A stretch of 64,000 nucleotides of DNA. Origin: Pilaira anomala. Its lineage: Eukaryota; Mucoromycota; Mucoromycetes; Mucorales; Mucoraceae. The position numbers and the translations under genes are program-made. Positions 38,157 to 50,640 of this stretch are shown here, one piece after another (the stretch's first letter is position 1; each line of letters opens with the position of its first letter). Below the pieces are notes generated by a model, which was given only the letters and a program-made list of their open reading frames with translations, was not told where the DNA came from and ran no database searches. The DNA lies in contig JAIXMQ010000039.1 of assembly GCA_025716855.1 (NCBI GenBank), forward strand, positions 186,001 through 250,000, written 5' to 3'.

Positions 38157-39305
38157 AGCAAACTTATTGAAAAGAGAAAAAAAATAAGAAAGAGAGGGAA
38201 GAAATGGAAAAAAATAATTGCTTACTTTAAATACATTACTTGACTACATCATAAAGCAGGTACGTAAATGATATGTCATGTAACTTTATATGGTATGTAA
38301 ATAAGCGGAGCGCGGCGGCCATATTAACCGAGAAATATATTTTTAATAAAAAAGTACATAAGCCTCGTAGTTCTTCTATCATTATATGTTATTTGAATTC
38401 TTATACGTTCATGTAATTCCTATGCAGATCGACACTTGTAGTAATAAACAGCTGAACCGCAGCAAAATGTCTCATGTTCTCTTCTTTTGAATCATTATAA
38501 ATATTTTGACTCATAATTTATTTTATAACCTGTAAATAATCCGACTTTTTTTCTTGTTATTAGTAAATAGTTAAGGGCTTACAAAAATATCTTTTTTTTT
38601 TATTTATTATTAACCCAAATCGAAATGTAATATGCATCTTCGGGAAATCCTACTCCACCAATATAAATCTGCCATTATAATAATAAAGGAGAGAGTAATT
38701 AAATCTGGTTTTTCGTCTTTTTCATGCACATATCGAGTTGGAAGTGGGGATACCTAAATATAGAAATAACAGGTCGATCACAGTTTATCACAAGGATCTT
38801 GACTATGGAGATAATATGACTTATTCAAAGGAAGTGGCTCCGTCCATTCTGTTATGAGCCAAGAAATTCCCATATGCATTTTATGTAATGATACCCAATT
38901 AAGATTACCAAAAGTCTGATACAAATATTAATTTATTGTCATAACCGGTACTTTCTTGGGTACTATATTTATGATGATTTTTTTACAGGTCAAAACTAAC
39001 CACGTAAGAGAATTGGTTCTCACATGTCCGGCGTGGATTATGTACAGTGTTATAGTAGACACGGTAACAAAAAGAGAAGATATAATTCATATTCATCCAC
39101 ACAAAAAAAAACTTTATTAAAGACATAGTCGTTTGAAGAGATTTGCATTACATGTTATTGATAGACGTTTGATTGGACATTAACGTCAGTAGTCACACAG
39201 CCATTTATACGTCATCAGCACCAAGTTTTAAAAGATTTTTTCTTTGGTTCATGTGTGGGCGCGTTTATTGAAAAAGTAATAGGCTTCTTTTAACCTTTTT
39301 ATAAC
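38157..39305. other. Intergenic with scattered coding-like pieces
   Basis: The start region of P450 C and of PRP19 face each other here. Between them, minus-strand 38600-39060 has several open pieces with natural composition (TRYVHEKDEKPDLITL, GGVGFPEDAYYISIW, WTEPLPLNKSYYLHSQDP). I could not join them into one phase-consistent gene. It may be a decayed gene or a gene with splice sites I misjudge. Confidence 0.35.
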
Positions 39306-41108
39306 ATGTTTTGTGCCAGTAAGATTACTATAAAAACATATTTGAAACGAGAAAGAAAAAAAGAGAAGCAATGACACTAAGCACTTTATTAATTCATAGT
39401 TTCTGGAGAAGCACCTGAACAACCTGTCGTTTCCGTGAAATCTGGAAATGTTTTCGAAAAGAGATTGATCGAAAAATATATTGCTGATAATGGTAAAGAT
39501 CCCATCAACAATGAAGAAATGACAGTTGAGGATTTAATCGACATCAAGACAAGTAAGAATAAAAAAGTGACAAAAATAACAATGAACTACAAATTGACGC
39601 GATTCTTTTTTTATTATAGCTCCTGAGACCGTAAAGCCTCGCCCACCCAAGTTATCATCTGTCCCTTCTCTTTTGTCCGCTCTTCAAAACGAATGGGATA
39701 GTGTCATGCTCGAATCTTTCACCCTTAAACAACAATACCAACAAGTGCGTCAAGAATTATCTCACGCATTATATCAAAACGATGCTGCTACAAGAGTTAT
39801 TGCTCGTATGAAGAAGGAGCGCGATTCTGCTAGAGAGTAAATATCATATAGACGAAAAAAAAAAATGCTGAAATTAACGTATCTTCCTCTTCTTTTTTTT
39901 TTTAAAAAAAAATAGGGCCCTTGCTAACGTTCAAGCACATTTAGGAACTGCTGTTTCTGCTCCTGCTGAACCTGCCAAGGAAGAATCTATGGATGTTGAT
40001 GCTAGTGCTTTACCTGAAGAAGTCGATGCTAAAATTGCTGCAACAGGCGAGAAGTAAGAGATTTAAAGAACAAGAGAAATGGGAAATATATACTGATTAT
40101 CATTTTATTGCTAGCCTTCGTCAAAATCGTCGTAATAAGAAGAAGCCTCCAGTTGAATTTGCTTCTGTTGAAGCCGTCAAAGAATACACAGAAATTAAAA
40201 ACATTCCTTCTCTTCATGCAGCACGTCCTGCTGGTATTACAGCCTTGGATGTAAATGAATCCGGTAGTACCATTCTGACAGGTGGTAATGATAAACATGT
40301 TCTTGTTTATAACAAGAATGAGGATAAGGTCATTGCCAACCTTACAGGTCACACAAAGAAGGTTACTGCAGTTAAATTTAGAGGTCAACAAGAAGAAAAC
40401 GATGTGCTTATTAGTTCTAGTGCTGATAAACATGTTCGTGTTTGGGTCGCTGATGAAAAGAAGGGTTATAAGCTTGGTCACAATATTACTGCACATAAGG
40501 GAGAAGCAACAGATCTCTCAGTTCATCCCAGTAAAGATTATTTCGTCAGTTCTGGTTTAGATAGTAAATGGTCTTTCTATGATTTTGAAACTGCTAAGCC
40601 TATTGTTGAAGCATTTGATACTGAAATTGAAGCTGGTTTCCACTCTATTGAATTCCATCCCGATGGTATGATTCTTGGTGCTGGTACTGGTAACGGTGTT
40701 CTTCAAATGTGGGATGTTCGCTCTCAACAAATTGCCGCTAGATTTGAAGGACATACTGGTAAGGTTGGTGCACTTGCATTCTCTGAAAATGGTTATATTC
40801 TTGCTTCTGCTTCTGAAGATAATTTGGTCAAGATCTGGGATCTTCGTAAGTTAGCCAACACAAAGACCTTTACTTTGGATGAAAATTACAAGGTCAATGC
40901 TCTTTCTTTTGACAATTATGGTCAATATCTTGCTATTGGTGGTACTGATCTTCGTGTTGTTAAGGCTAAGGATGGGTCTGCTATTGCTACTTATAATGAT
41001 AATGATAAATCTGAAATTACTGGTATCCACTGGACTCCTCTTGCTCAAGGTTTAATGTGTTCTAGCTTAGATCGCTCGGTTCGTGTCTATGGTCCATCAT
41101 CAAACTAA
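39306..41108 (+). CDS. PRP19: PRP19 splicing/ubiquitin ligase factor
   Basis: Five exons: 39306-39318, 39400-39552, 39620-39836, 39916-40053 and 40115-41108. They sum to 1515 nt, 504 residues, the same length as human PRPF19. The first exon is only 13 nt and codes MFCA plus one base; it is needed to give the invariant [16 protein letters not shown]. In order: U-box E3 domain (1-about 70), coiled-coil tetramerisation segment ([16 protein letters not shown], about 75-140), an Ala/Glu-rich linker, and a C-terminal seven-bladed WD40 propeller (about 215-504; HKVLVY-like, [26 protein letters not shown]). It is the core of the nuclear NineTeen complex that activates the spliceosome and acts in DNA-damage ubiquitination. 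Confidence 0.96.
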
Positions 41109-41316
41109 TTTAACATAATATACTTTTTTTCCATCTACACTTTTCTCACTTCGCACTCTTTCTCCCACTTCTTTTTTCGAAGAAAAAAAAAAAAAAGAAT
41201 TAAAATAATGTTCATAACCATAAAAGAAAAAAAAATATATACATAAAGGATTTTTTTTTATTTATTATTTGTTATTTTCCTATGTAGAGCAGTATTTGCT
41301 ATTGTGCGATTTTTTT

Positions 41317-44300
41317 TTACAGGTTTTCGGTTGATGTTAATGGGTGTGAAGGGGCGTCAGGATATCTTCTTGGTTGGTAAGCATGATTGCCTCTTCCTCT
41401 TGGGTTAGTGGAGTTGGACCATGATGTACCACGTTTACGATAAGAATTACCTCTTTGATAAGTTGAAGTGTTATTGTTATTATAACGATTTGATTGATAA
41501 CCATTATTAGTTGGATGTGATTCCCATTCATTGTTACTATGGTGTGTAGGCTTAAAGTTATTATTGTAGTTTCTACGTTGTTCATAATGAGGTCGAGGAG
41601 ATGTTGACACTGAGCCATTGTTATAATGTGTTTGTTGCTGCTGTTGCTGCTGCCAAGGCAATGTTGGGTAGAACACAGGTTGAACTCCTGTTCCTGTTTG
41701 AGGATAGGACACCATATATTGATTACTTGCAAGATATTGTTGTTGAGGCATAAGGTAAATACCCGCTGGTCTTTGCTGCACTCCTAATATAAAATATGAA
41801 CACAGAGTTATATATTTACATTTTTTTTTAAAAAAAAATTACCTTCAGAATTATGTGATTGTTGAGATGCAGGGTATTGATAGACCAAGACAGGATAATT
41901 TGGATTTACGTTCATTTTTCGATTATTAGTGTCATTTTTGTTATAATCATTGTGTTGAAGCTCTGGCTTTGGTGGTAGCTGTTGTGGAGAAGATGTAGTG
42001 CTACTGGTCATACTCGTTTCATCTGCAACTTCAGGAACAATTACATTATCTTTATCTGCGTCTATTTCGGGGGCAGATTCATTTTCTGTTTTATCGGTTG
42101 AAGTTCGTTTTTTGTCATTTATTTCAGATGCTACAGTAACTGGTTGATCCATCATCTATAATAGGAATAGTAATAGTGAACGTTAATATGCATATATAAA
42201 TAAGGAGGAAGGACAAAGGTAATATAATCTTACAGTAATGTCTCTATCAGATTCATCCGTATCTACCATGAAGCTCATATTAGCAGGTTTCTTACCAGCC
42301 AATTTCTCAAAAAAATTAGGAAAGATTGGAGAGTTCGATTCCTTTAATAGGTTTGACAAACGTGTCTTCTTTGAAATAATAGTATTTGTATAGGCAGGAG
42401 TTTCTGGCTTATCTTCTGTAATGGGTTTCTCAGTAATAACGGCAACAACAGGTTCATGCTTTAAGATTTCAGTTACAACAGGTTGCTTTTGTTCATCTGT
42501 ATCGGGATGTTGACGCCAGTGGTCACTATTATTTGAAGTATCTGATTGATTTTGGTTATAATGTGTGCTATTGACGCTACTGGATATAAATCCTCTACCC
42601 CTTCCACCACCACGGGCTCCGCGACTTCCACGGTCTGAGAACCCACGTCCACGACTACTATAACCATTATGACCATTGCCTCCATGTTCTTCGTCGTTAC
42701 GTGTCCAACCACGATCATGAATTCGACCTTGAGTAATATGCGAAGGAATAGTTCCCCAATCTTCATTCTGTGTATAATCTACTACTTCGACAATTTTACC
42801 TTGAGTGGCTGCCTTATGCTTTGCATTAAATTCAGCTTGGTCATCAATAACAGATTTCTGTAAACGAACAGCAAATGAATTCCAATCGTTAGCTGGTAAC
42901 TCGCTTTTAGGAATAGGTGAATCCGTCTTAATTTTGGAAATAAATAATTCCCAATTTTGTTCATCTTTTGAAAGTGGTTTACCATTTCGATCTACAGTGG
43001 GAGCTACTATTTCCTTTTCTTCCTTGGGCTGATTGGTGTCACTAGTAGGTTCTGCAACCACTGTTGTTGTCGTTTCAGCAGATTTGAGCGATTTATTAGT
43101 ATTTGTAGATGAAGGTCGTTTTGCTATAATAATTTCTTTTTTTGCAGCTACTACATTCCAAGGCTTGCTTGTATCAGGTAATGATGATGATTCAATAGGT
43201 TTTTTGGCAATTTTAACAGGTTGTGGCGGTTGTGGTAACGATACTGGAGTCTTCTTGTTATTCTCCTCCTTTTTTTCCACTGCAGGTGGTGGTGATGATT
43301 TAATTTCAGGAGATTTCTTTTCTACTGGGACAGGTACCTCTTTCTTTGACTCTGGTTTTACTTCCTGTTCTTTCTTTGTTTCCTTTTTTGATTCTTCAGC
43401 TATGCGGGCTAATGCATCTGCCTTTTGTCTTGCACGAATACGCGCTGCTTCATATTCGGCCTCTTCTTCATCTCGACGCTTTTTTGCACGTTCTGCCGCA
43501 GTCAACATGACCTCTCTTTGTGCTGCCGTAATTTCTGCTGCAATTTCGTCTGGTTTTACATTAGAAGTTGGCTCAGTGATAATTTGAAGTGGGTTAACAT
43601 GCTCTTCACGAGAATGATCGGATCTAAAACTTTGTTCGGAAAGACGTCTAGGTCTTTGGAGTAAAGTTGGATGATAAGCAGATGGGGGAGCCGAAGAATT
43701 GTTATTGTTATAAGCTGGAGGGTGATGACCACTAACACTACCACCACTACCACCGCTTGATTTTCGATCATAACTTGAGCGTCTGTTATTATTTCCTCTC
43801 ATATTATCAAAACTTTCTCTACGTGGCCATCTGTCTGTGGTAGCAGCTGAAGTACGTCTTTCCTCGTTAGCTGGTGCAGATGTCATAGCTGTACTATGAC
43901 GTCTATTATCATAGCTCATATTACTATATCTATTACTATAACCATGATCTTCTGAGCGATGATAAGATGACTTATTATATCCATGATCTGAAGACTCATT
44001 ATGTTGTTTAGGCGGGTAACTACGGTCATAATCCTCAGTAAAACGGTCGGAAGGTGATACAGGATTTATTGATTCTTCGTTTCCATCCACTTGTACTTTC
44101 GTTCCATCGTCAAATTCGACAACATCTACTTGGAAATCATCAAGATCTTCACTTACCATCTAAACGTTATAAATTAACTGGAATTAAATAATCCCATCTT
44201 TTTTTGTTTTGTTTTTTGTTTGTTTGTTAATGTGGTTACCTCGTCCCAGGATGTATGATTAGGATCAGAAGAAGCATACTTTAAATACTCTTTATCATCC

Positions 44301-45064
44301 TAACAAAATTGATAAATTAATACTGACAAATAGATAAAGATAAGTAAAACTTACGTATAATGATGCTGTTTCTATTTGAAAAACGAAAATGAAAAAAAGT
44401 AACGTTGTGTGAGGAAATTTTGCGTATGTATTTTTTTTTTTTTAAAAAAAAAAAAAACTTACTTTTAGCAGCTGCTTCAGCAGCGGTTGGAAAATCAGTT
44501 GCAGGTGGTTGAGGCGAAGTTTTAGATACAGTAGGAACAGCCCAGCCACGAACAGTTGAAGTTTGAGCGTTTGTTGGTTGAGGTGATGAAGCTGGATCTA
44601 CTTTTGAAGTAGATTCGACTGTAGGTTCAGCTGGTTTGGTCACAGGAGAAATTACAGTATTTTGCTCAGTCGATTTGTTAATCTCGGTAGGTTGTGATAA
44701 AGAAGGACTCGAAGTTGATGAGCCCCAACCGTGAGAGGTTGCGGGAGAAGCAGCAGGTACTTCTGTTCCAACTGCATGTTCTCTACGTAAGCTTGGTAAG
44801 TTCATAGGACGAGGCGCTTGTATTTTATTGTCGAGTAATCTTTGGCGTGTTTGTGAACTGCGATTTCCTATGGAGAAAAAAAAATCAATACTTGTATATA
44901 CATACAGTTGACAACTGTTTAAAATATATAATACCAATTGCATTTGTATTTAGCATTGGGCTCTTTGGGGTTCCAGGGTATTTTTTATTGTTGTTAGTAT
45001 TCATAGTGTTGCTTGGAGAAGTAAACCTTGCAGTTACACTAGGTGGTGTTTCTCCTGTTGACAT
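41317..45064 (-). CDS. PRRC2/BAT2-like RGG-rich protein
   Basis: Seven exons: 44935-45064, 44463-44867, 44355-44371, 44240-44299, 42234-44159, 41843-42155 and 41317-41783. They sum to 3318 nt, 1105 residues. The N-terminal part has PRPMNLPSLRREHAVGTEVP and GWGSSTSS, a layout resembling the BAT2 N-terminal domain of PRRC2 proteins, which sit in translation and stress-granule complexes. The middle is a charged Ala/Glu/Arg helix (AAQREVMLTAAERAKKRRDE), then Pro/Lys-rich sequence, WNSFAVRLQ, WGTIPSHITQGRIHDRGW, and an RGG-type stretch (RGARGGGRGRGF). The C-terminus is Gln/Asn/Tyr-rich and disordered. Exon 3 is a 17-nt microexon coding TASLY. An RNA-binding role is inferred from the RGG part. Confidence 0.7.
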
Positions 45065-45216
45065 GATGGGAGTTTTTAACGCGTTTATATTTAACAAGAG
45101 AAAAAAAAACAAGAGAAAATTTATTTTCTTTTTTTTTTTGCTGTAAAAAAATATTGTAGCCGCATAATTATGGAATGACCAATTTTTTTTTATTATAATT
45201 TATTTATTTATCACCT

Positions 45217-47437
45217 TTATTTTTTCTTACTTCTACCACCTAATGCTACACTATTTGGTATAGCAAAACTATAGACAAAACAGAATACTGCCATAATTCC
45301 AATTAGATAATAAACAAAATGATGATCAAAAGGATACCGGTTTTCATCTTTTAATGAGTATGACCACAAAGTACCTCCCAAAGTAGGCGCTAAAGCACGA
45401 ACAAGAGCTAAGCAAGATTGCGATATACTGATACAATAAATAGTGTATTTTAGAATTTAATATCTTGATTTTTTTTTAAAAAAAAAGCTTAAAAATACAT
45501 ACCCGTTTACAGTACCGAGAACTTCAGCAGTAGCTGATGTACTCACCATGATACTAAGACCTGTAAATGCTACACAGCTACCAAAGAAACGAATAAGTAA
45601 TATAAATGCATAGCCAAATCTAAAAGTCCAATTGACACCATCAGTCAATACTTTTTCCATAGCCCATTCTCTATATATACTTAATTCAGGGAATATAATG
45701 TAAACTGGAATAAACATAAACAATGCCATTCGACATAAGACCAATACATCAAATCTTTGTGTTAACCTAGGATAGACCCCAAATTGAAATATCAGTTGTG
45801 CAATACCAAGGAATGATAGTAATTTTGCAAATTCTGTTAATGAAACACCCAGTCCACCTGCATAGACAGGTGCTGTGAAATACAATGGTAAAATTTCATC
45901 AAACACCATTGCATGAAATCCAAATACGCTAAATAAATAATGAGCTAATGATTATAATCAACCATGGTCTACTTACGAATGGGTTATAATAACAAAAATA
46001 GAAGCTTTTGTGATCATTCGCATGGATCCACTCTTGGGAATAACTTTTTTAGTTGAATATTCAAAGCTATCGTCCTGTTCTACTCTGCCAACTTCATTTC
46101 CTAAAAGAGCTGTTCTCTCATTATGTTCTTTATACCATTTTCTGTTTGCCAACACGTTTGGATTCGATTCCTCTAAATAGAAACAGCCAATAATAAAACC
46201 AATAATGGAACCACAGGCCGAAATGAAACAAGGTAAAAAGTAAGGATAATCTATCAAGAATTGATTATCACCAAATAATCCTGGAAAATTTTCTGCTGGC
46301 TTAGACAAGTAACCACCTAGTGCTGGACCTAAAACCAATAAAGCAAGATTCAGTTTATGTAAGAATAATTTGCATGTATAAAACTGACTTACCAACTGTA
46401 ATTACATAATGTCAAATTGTGCATAAGAAATGAATCAGTCGTTAATAACAAATGGACATTTTTCCCCCCTGCAGGATTTCGTTATTATTTATTTATTTCT
46501 TTAGCTTACCAATCATGCCTGTATTCCACATTATACTAAAAATACTGAAAGCCTTGGCTTTATTCGTATTATCTGTGATTTCGCTTACAGTGCTACGAGC
46601 AACACCACTATTACCATTCATTATTCCACATAAAGCACGTGAGCCAATGGCCCACCAAATATTTTTGCTGAGTCCAAACAAACAGCTAGAAACAGAGTTA
46701 CCAATTAATCCCGTTAGCAAGACAGGTCTCCTTCCAAATCTATCAGAAATTTTTCCCCAGATGATAGCTGTACAGAACTGCGCAATGAAAAATACAGAAG
46801 CTGAAAAAAAAAAAATGCGTTATTTTATTTTATTTAGTAAATATTTTATTTTAACTTACTTATCCATCCTGCGTAGCTGCCAATTTCCTTTTCATCATCG
46901 GATAAGTGAAAATCTTTTAACTACGATAGTTTTAGTCTTGTCTTATGCACACATACATCATTGTTTAACACTCAATTAATTTTTTTTTTTTTTTTTTTTT
47001 TTGCTTACCATCGAATAAATAAATGGGAATAAAATAGTTGATGTAAGTGGTTCACTAAATAATAAAACTGAAATAACAAACATTTGAACTCTAGGTAAAG
47101 GTGTCACCTCATAGATACTGCCACCATCACTACCCCCTCCCCCATAACTATATAAACTATTTTCTTCGCTGACATGACGATAAATTGAAGATTTTATACT
47201 ATCTTTAGTAGCAGATCCTCTTCTACCATTACCGTCTTCACTTAATGAAAACATGGATTGATTTATATTGAGTGGGGCTGTACTTCCTCCTCCATTTAAA
47301 TGGTTTAAGCCTGATTGAATTGATATTTTGTTGTTTGGAATGGAATTGTTCTCTTCGGCTTCCATACGCCGATAAAGTTCACTCGATATACTTTCAGTAT
47401 AACTATTTGCTACAGGATCAGGTATATTCATATTCAT
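45217..47437 (-). CDS. Major facilitator transporter (DHA1, ZIF1/YCR023C-like)
   Basis: Seven exons: 47009-47437, 46860-46920, 46510-46800, 46393-46395, 45977-46328, 45503-45928 and 45217-45427. They sum to 1773 nt, 590 residues. A polar N-terminal tail of about 115 residues precedes the first helix (VFVISVLLFSEPLT). The loop 2-3 signature GKISDRFGRRPVLL and the helix 5 motif WNTGMIVGPALGGYL define the family. Twelve helices fit, with a charged central loop (about 300-350; ERTALLGNEVGRVEQDD). The family exports small molecules or metal chelates by proton antiport. The fourth exon is only TTG (46393-46395) and supplies the Val of GMIVGP. Skipping it keeps the frame but drops that residue. Confidence 0.88.
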
Positions 47438-49339
47438 TTTTGCTAAAATTTGAAGAAGAAGAAAAAAAAAAGGAAAAAAACAGATATTAAAGAAAAAAAA
47501 AGAGATAGGAGGACATCTTATTAATTGCATTAGGAGTAAACAAGAGTCACGATGAATTATAATGACTGAGTTGTATAACTCGATCTGAGGTTCAAAACGA
47601 AAGAGAGAGAGAGTGTGTGTGTGATCTATCATAAACTGGAATGTACATTGGAGCTTTATAGGTATGACAGTTTCGATTTCTCTTTGGTAACCTTAACCGG
47701 AATAACATAGACCCTTTTTTTTTTCACTTAATTCATTTAATTGATAAAAACAAAAATGTTCAATCAGTCAAAAATTCAACTCAGGTTTTAAACATCGTAA
47801 ATTAAAAACTAATAAAAAAGTCTATGCTACTCACATGGAACTATGTGGGTATTAGAAGTTATAACAAAAGTATACTAAAGATATCTACAACCTTAAAATA
47901 ATAGAATTTTGTTCCTCTTCTCTAGTTGCATTAGCACGATGCGCCAATAACTCTTATTACAAATAATTACAAAATGATACAAATGTTTGCACTTTTTGCT
48001 TAGTAGTTTGTGGGAAACAAAATTAAATTTATACTTTTAGCAACCATCGCCGAATTTAGCAAAAAGCTATTTTTTGAAGTTATGCACAAATGTGTTACGC
48101 GAAAAAAAATATTAAAACCTACCAGTCCGGTCAATAGGAGTCTACAAAGTAGTAGTGAGGTAAAATAAAATAAAATATTGAAAGATAATGCTTAATTAGA
48201 CTTCGGTAGGGATAGAAAGTGTTCAGAATCTTCCCAACGATTACGAAATTAGAATCAAAATAATGTTCTAAATACCAAACATACATATATCCATCAATAT
48301 TAATTTATTTTAGTTTATCGCCTATTCTTTCGACCACTCTGTAATCAGTTTGACAATGTTGTTTACCATGGACTGAACATTTCGTAATATAAAAATAAAG
48401 ATCAATTAAAAAAATAGACGTTTTTTTTAGTTACAAGCTCGCCTACATCAACCAAAGCAAGCCCAGCTTTCAAAACTGTAACTTCATTACAAGCTTTTCT
48501 TCAACTGCTTTTACATATTATAATGCGTTTTTGATCATATTATTGCTTGGGTTAAATTTTTATTTTTATTCAACTCTTTAACGGCGTCTAAAAAAAAATT
48601 CGGATTCTTTCTGTCAAATAAACACGCTTGCTTTTGATAAGATCTAACTCCTTTAAAGAATTATTTATGTATACTCCCAGAAGTTGAGATTCTTTTCATG
48701 CAAATGAAAAGCTTGCTTTTAAAGTCGATGAATTATCTTTTCAAATAATGGCCTTTTACAGGTATATCACAGTTCAATATCAGAAAATGTGACCGAAAAA
48801 AAAATCTCTGATTTGAAATATTAATCAGTTCGACTATTAGTACTATACTATCTATTGAATAAACCTGAAATTTTTTTTTTCATCTCTCCAAGGATTAAAG
48901 TACCATGCAGAACAAGTCGGTCTTGGTATTTAGATGTTCTTTATTTAGGAGTAACCTAATGACTTGATGAAACTTGTTTTTAAAAAAATATTGTAATTCC
49001 TGTTTTTATCCGAACTTTATAGCATGGCCTATTATTTTTTATATCGACCATGTATACACCATTCCTTAACTCCCTTATTTATTGAAATATATTGGTTAGA
49101 ATAATAAAGGTGGCCTTTTTTATTGGAAATAGGTATATTTTTTTATCTATACACAAAAAAGGGAATATAAATAAAAAAAGTCCAGTTTACTATGCAAATA
49201 ATTTATTCTATAGGTTGTGAGTCTGTGTTTGGGTGTGTTTATGTATATATATATATATATATATATATTTGTGAAAGGATAATATTCGACTAAGCCCCCT
49301 CTCTATATCCCCTTTTTTTTATGTTGTATATTGTAAATT
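47438..49339. other. 1.9-kb intergenic region
   Basis: Holds the promoter of the transporter (GT/AG repeat at about 47605-47622) and the 3' flank of the wall-protein gene (TA repeat at 49247-49268). No exon chain recognised. Confidence 0.5.
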
Positions 49340-50293
49340 TTAGAGACCCAAAGTATAAACGAAGCCAACAACAAAGGCAAATAAAGAAGATCCTTGAGTG
49401 ATAATTTTAGAAGCACCACTGGTTTGCATATTATCAGCAGCGTTACCACTGCTACCATTACCACCTTTGGTACTACCACCAGTACTACCACCACTGTTGC
49501 TACCACCACTGGTACCAGAATTAGGAATAGTAGGGCTTTGACCGACGGTGGGGACCATATTTGACTCCTGCATACTTGCTGAACAACTCCAAGTATCACC
49601 CTTGACAATATTCTCACCCTTGAGCTTACGTTCAAGATCGGAACATCCAACCTTGTTTGAGGTAGTTTGAAGACGCATACCGCCACGGACATCTTGAAGG
49701 GAAGGAAGCTTATATTCATCGAAACTACCAGCTAAATCAGCTGTACCGTGAATTTCAGATAAGACAGGGAAACCGTCAATTGAAACCAATTGAGTGTTGT
49801 TACCAATAGAAAGAGCACCATTTACAACAGATAAACTCTTGAAGGAAGTTTCGGTTAATTTATTGTTATTGGCAATAGTAACAGTACCACCAATTCTTTC
49901 AAGTTTATCCATAACAAGAGAACTAAACTCATTTTCGTGGAATGAAATATCAGATTTAACAAGAGTCAAAGCAGGCATCTGGATATCAGCCAAGTTAAGG
50001 AAGGTAGCTGTTTTAATATTACCCAATTGTTCTGCCTTAAATTCCCAAAAAAAAATTAGAATTTAGTCTCGCTATTTTTTTTTTAAATACCCTAAATGAT
50101 CATGATCTTACAGTGAATACTAAAGAGGGGTTATTACCAAGTAATAACATCTCGCCATTAACTTCCTTTACGGATGAAAAATCAAACGTTTTCATGTACT
50201 TGTTACTTAATAAAGTGAAGGAATCAAGTCTTTCGGGCTTGAAACCACCGATGCTAGGTGCGCGGGTGTCTTCAATACGCATTGTATTGACCT
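49340..50293 (-). pseudogene. ECM33/SPS2-like GPI wall protein, 3' part (gene split by transposon)
   Basis: Exons 50112-50293 and 49340-50035 continue the gene whose 5' part is at 54722-55226. The repeats (LLLGNNPSLVFT, FSSLVMDKLERIGGTVTIAN, LSIGNNTQLVSIDGFPVLSE) are the beta-solenoid receptor-L-like units of the Ecm33/Sps2/Pst1 family. A Ser/Gly-rich linker with GGSTKGGNGSSGN precedes a hydrophobic C-terminus (SSLFAFVVGFVYTLGL) typical of GPI attachment. Frame and splice sites are undamaged. Without the inserted element and one TA the four exon pieces total 1281 nt, 426 residues. As it stands the gene is interrupted, unless the element is excised or this haplotype is not the only copy. Confidence 0.85.
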
Positions 50294-50640
50294 TACACAC
50301 CCAGGGAGTCTCATTAACTTATATAGTAATTATTTTTCCTTAAGCCAATGAGATAACCAGGAAGTGCTGGTAATCAATAAAAATATTTCAATCTGCGTTT
50401 TAACCTTCACGGCGGGATTGAAGCAGCGATGGGATTTGCTCTTATCCAATAAGGATTGTCTTCAACAAATTGAAGAACAGCTTCGTTATCCAAAAAGACT
50501 TTGACGAATTTTTACAAGTCTTTTTCATTTAGCGCGTTACAAAAAAAAAAAAAAAAACTTTTCACTTTAAAGATTAACACACATTTCAAAAAAGTTCGTA
50601 TACAAAGTTAGGACAAAATATGATTTTTATTAAATTTAAT

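Noticed and set aside
43033..43587. 184-codon plus-strand frame in the PRRC2-like gene
   Set aside because: Antisense shadow of the Lys/Glu-rich exon; Ser/Phe-rich with no features.
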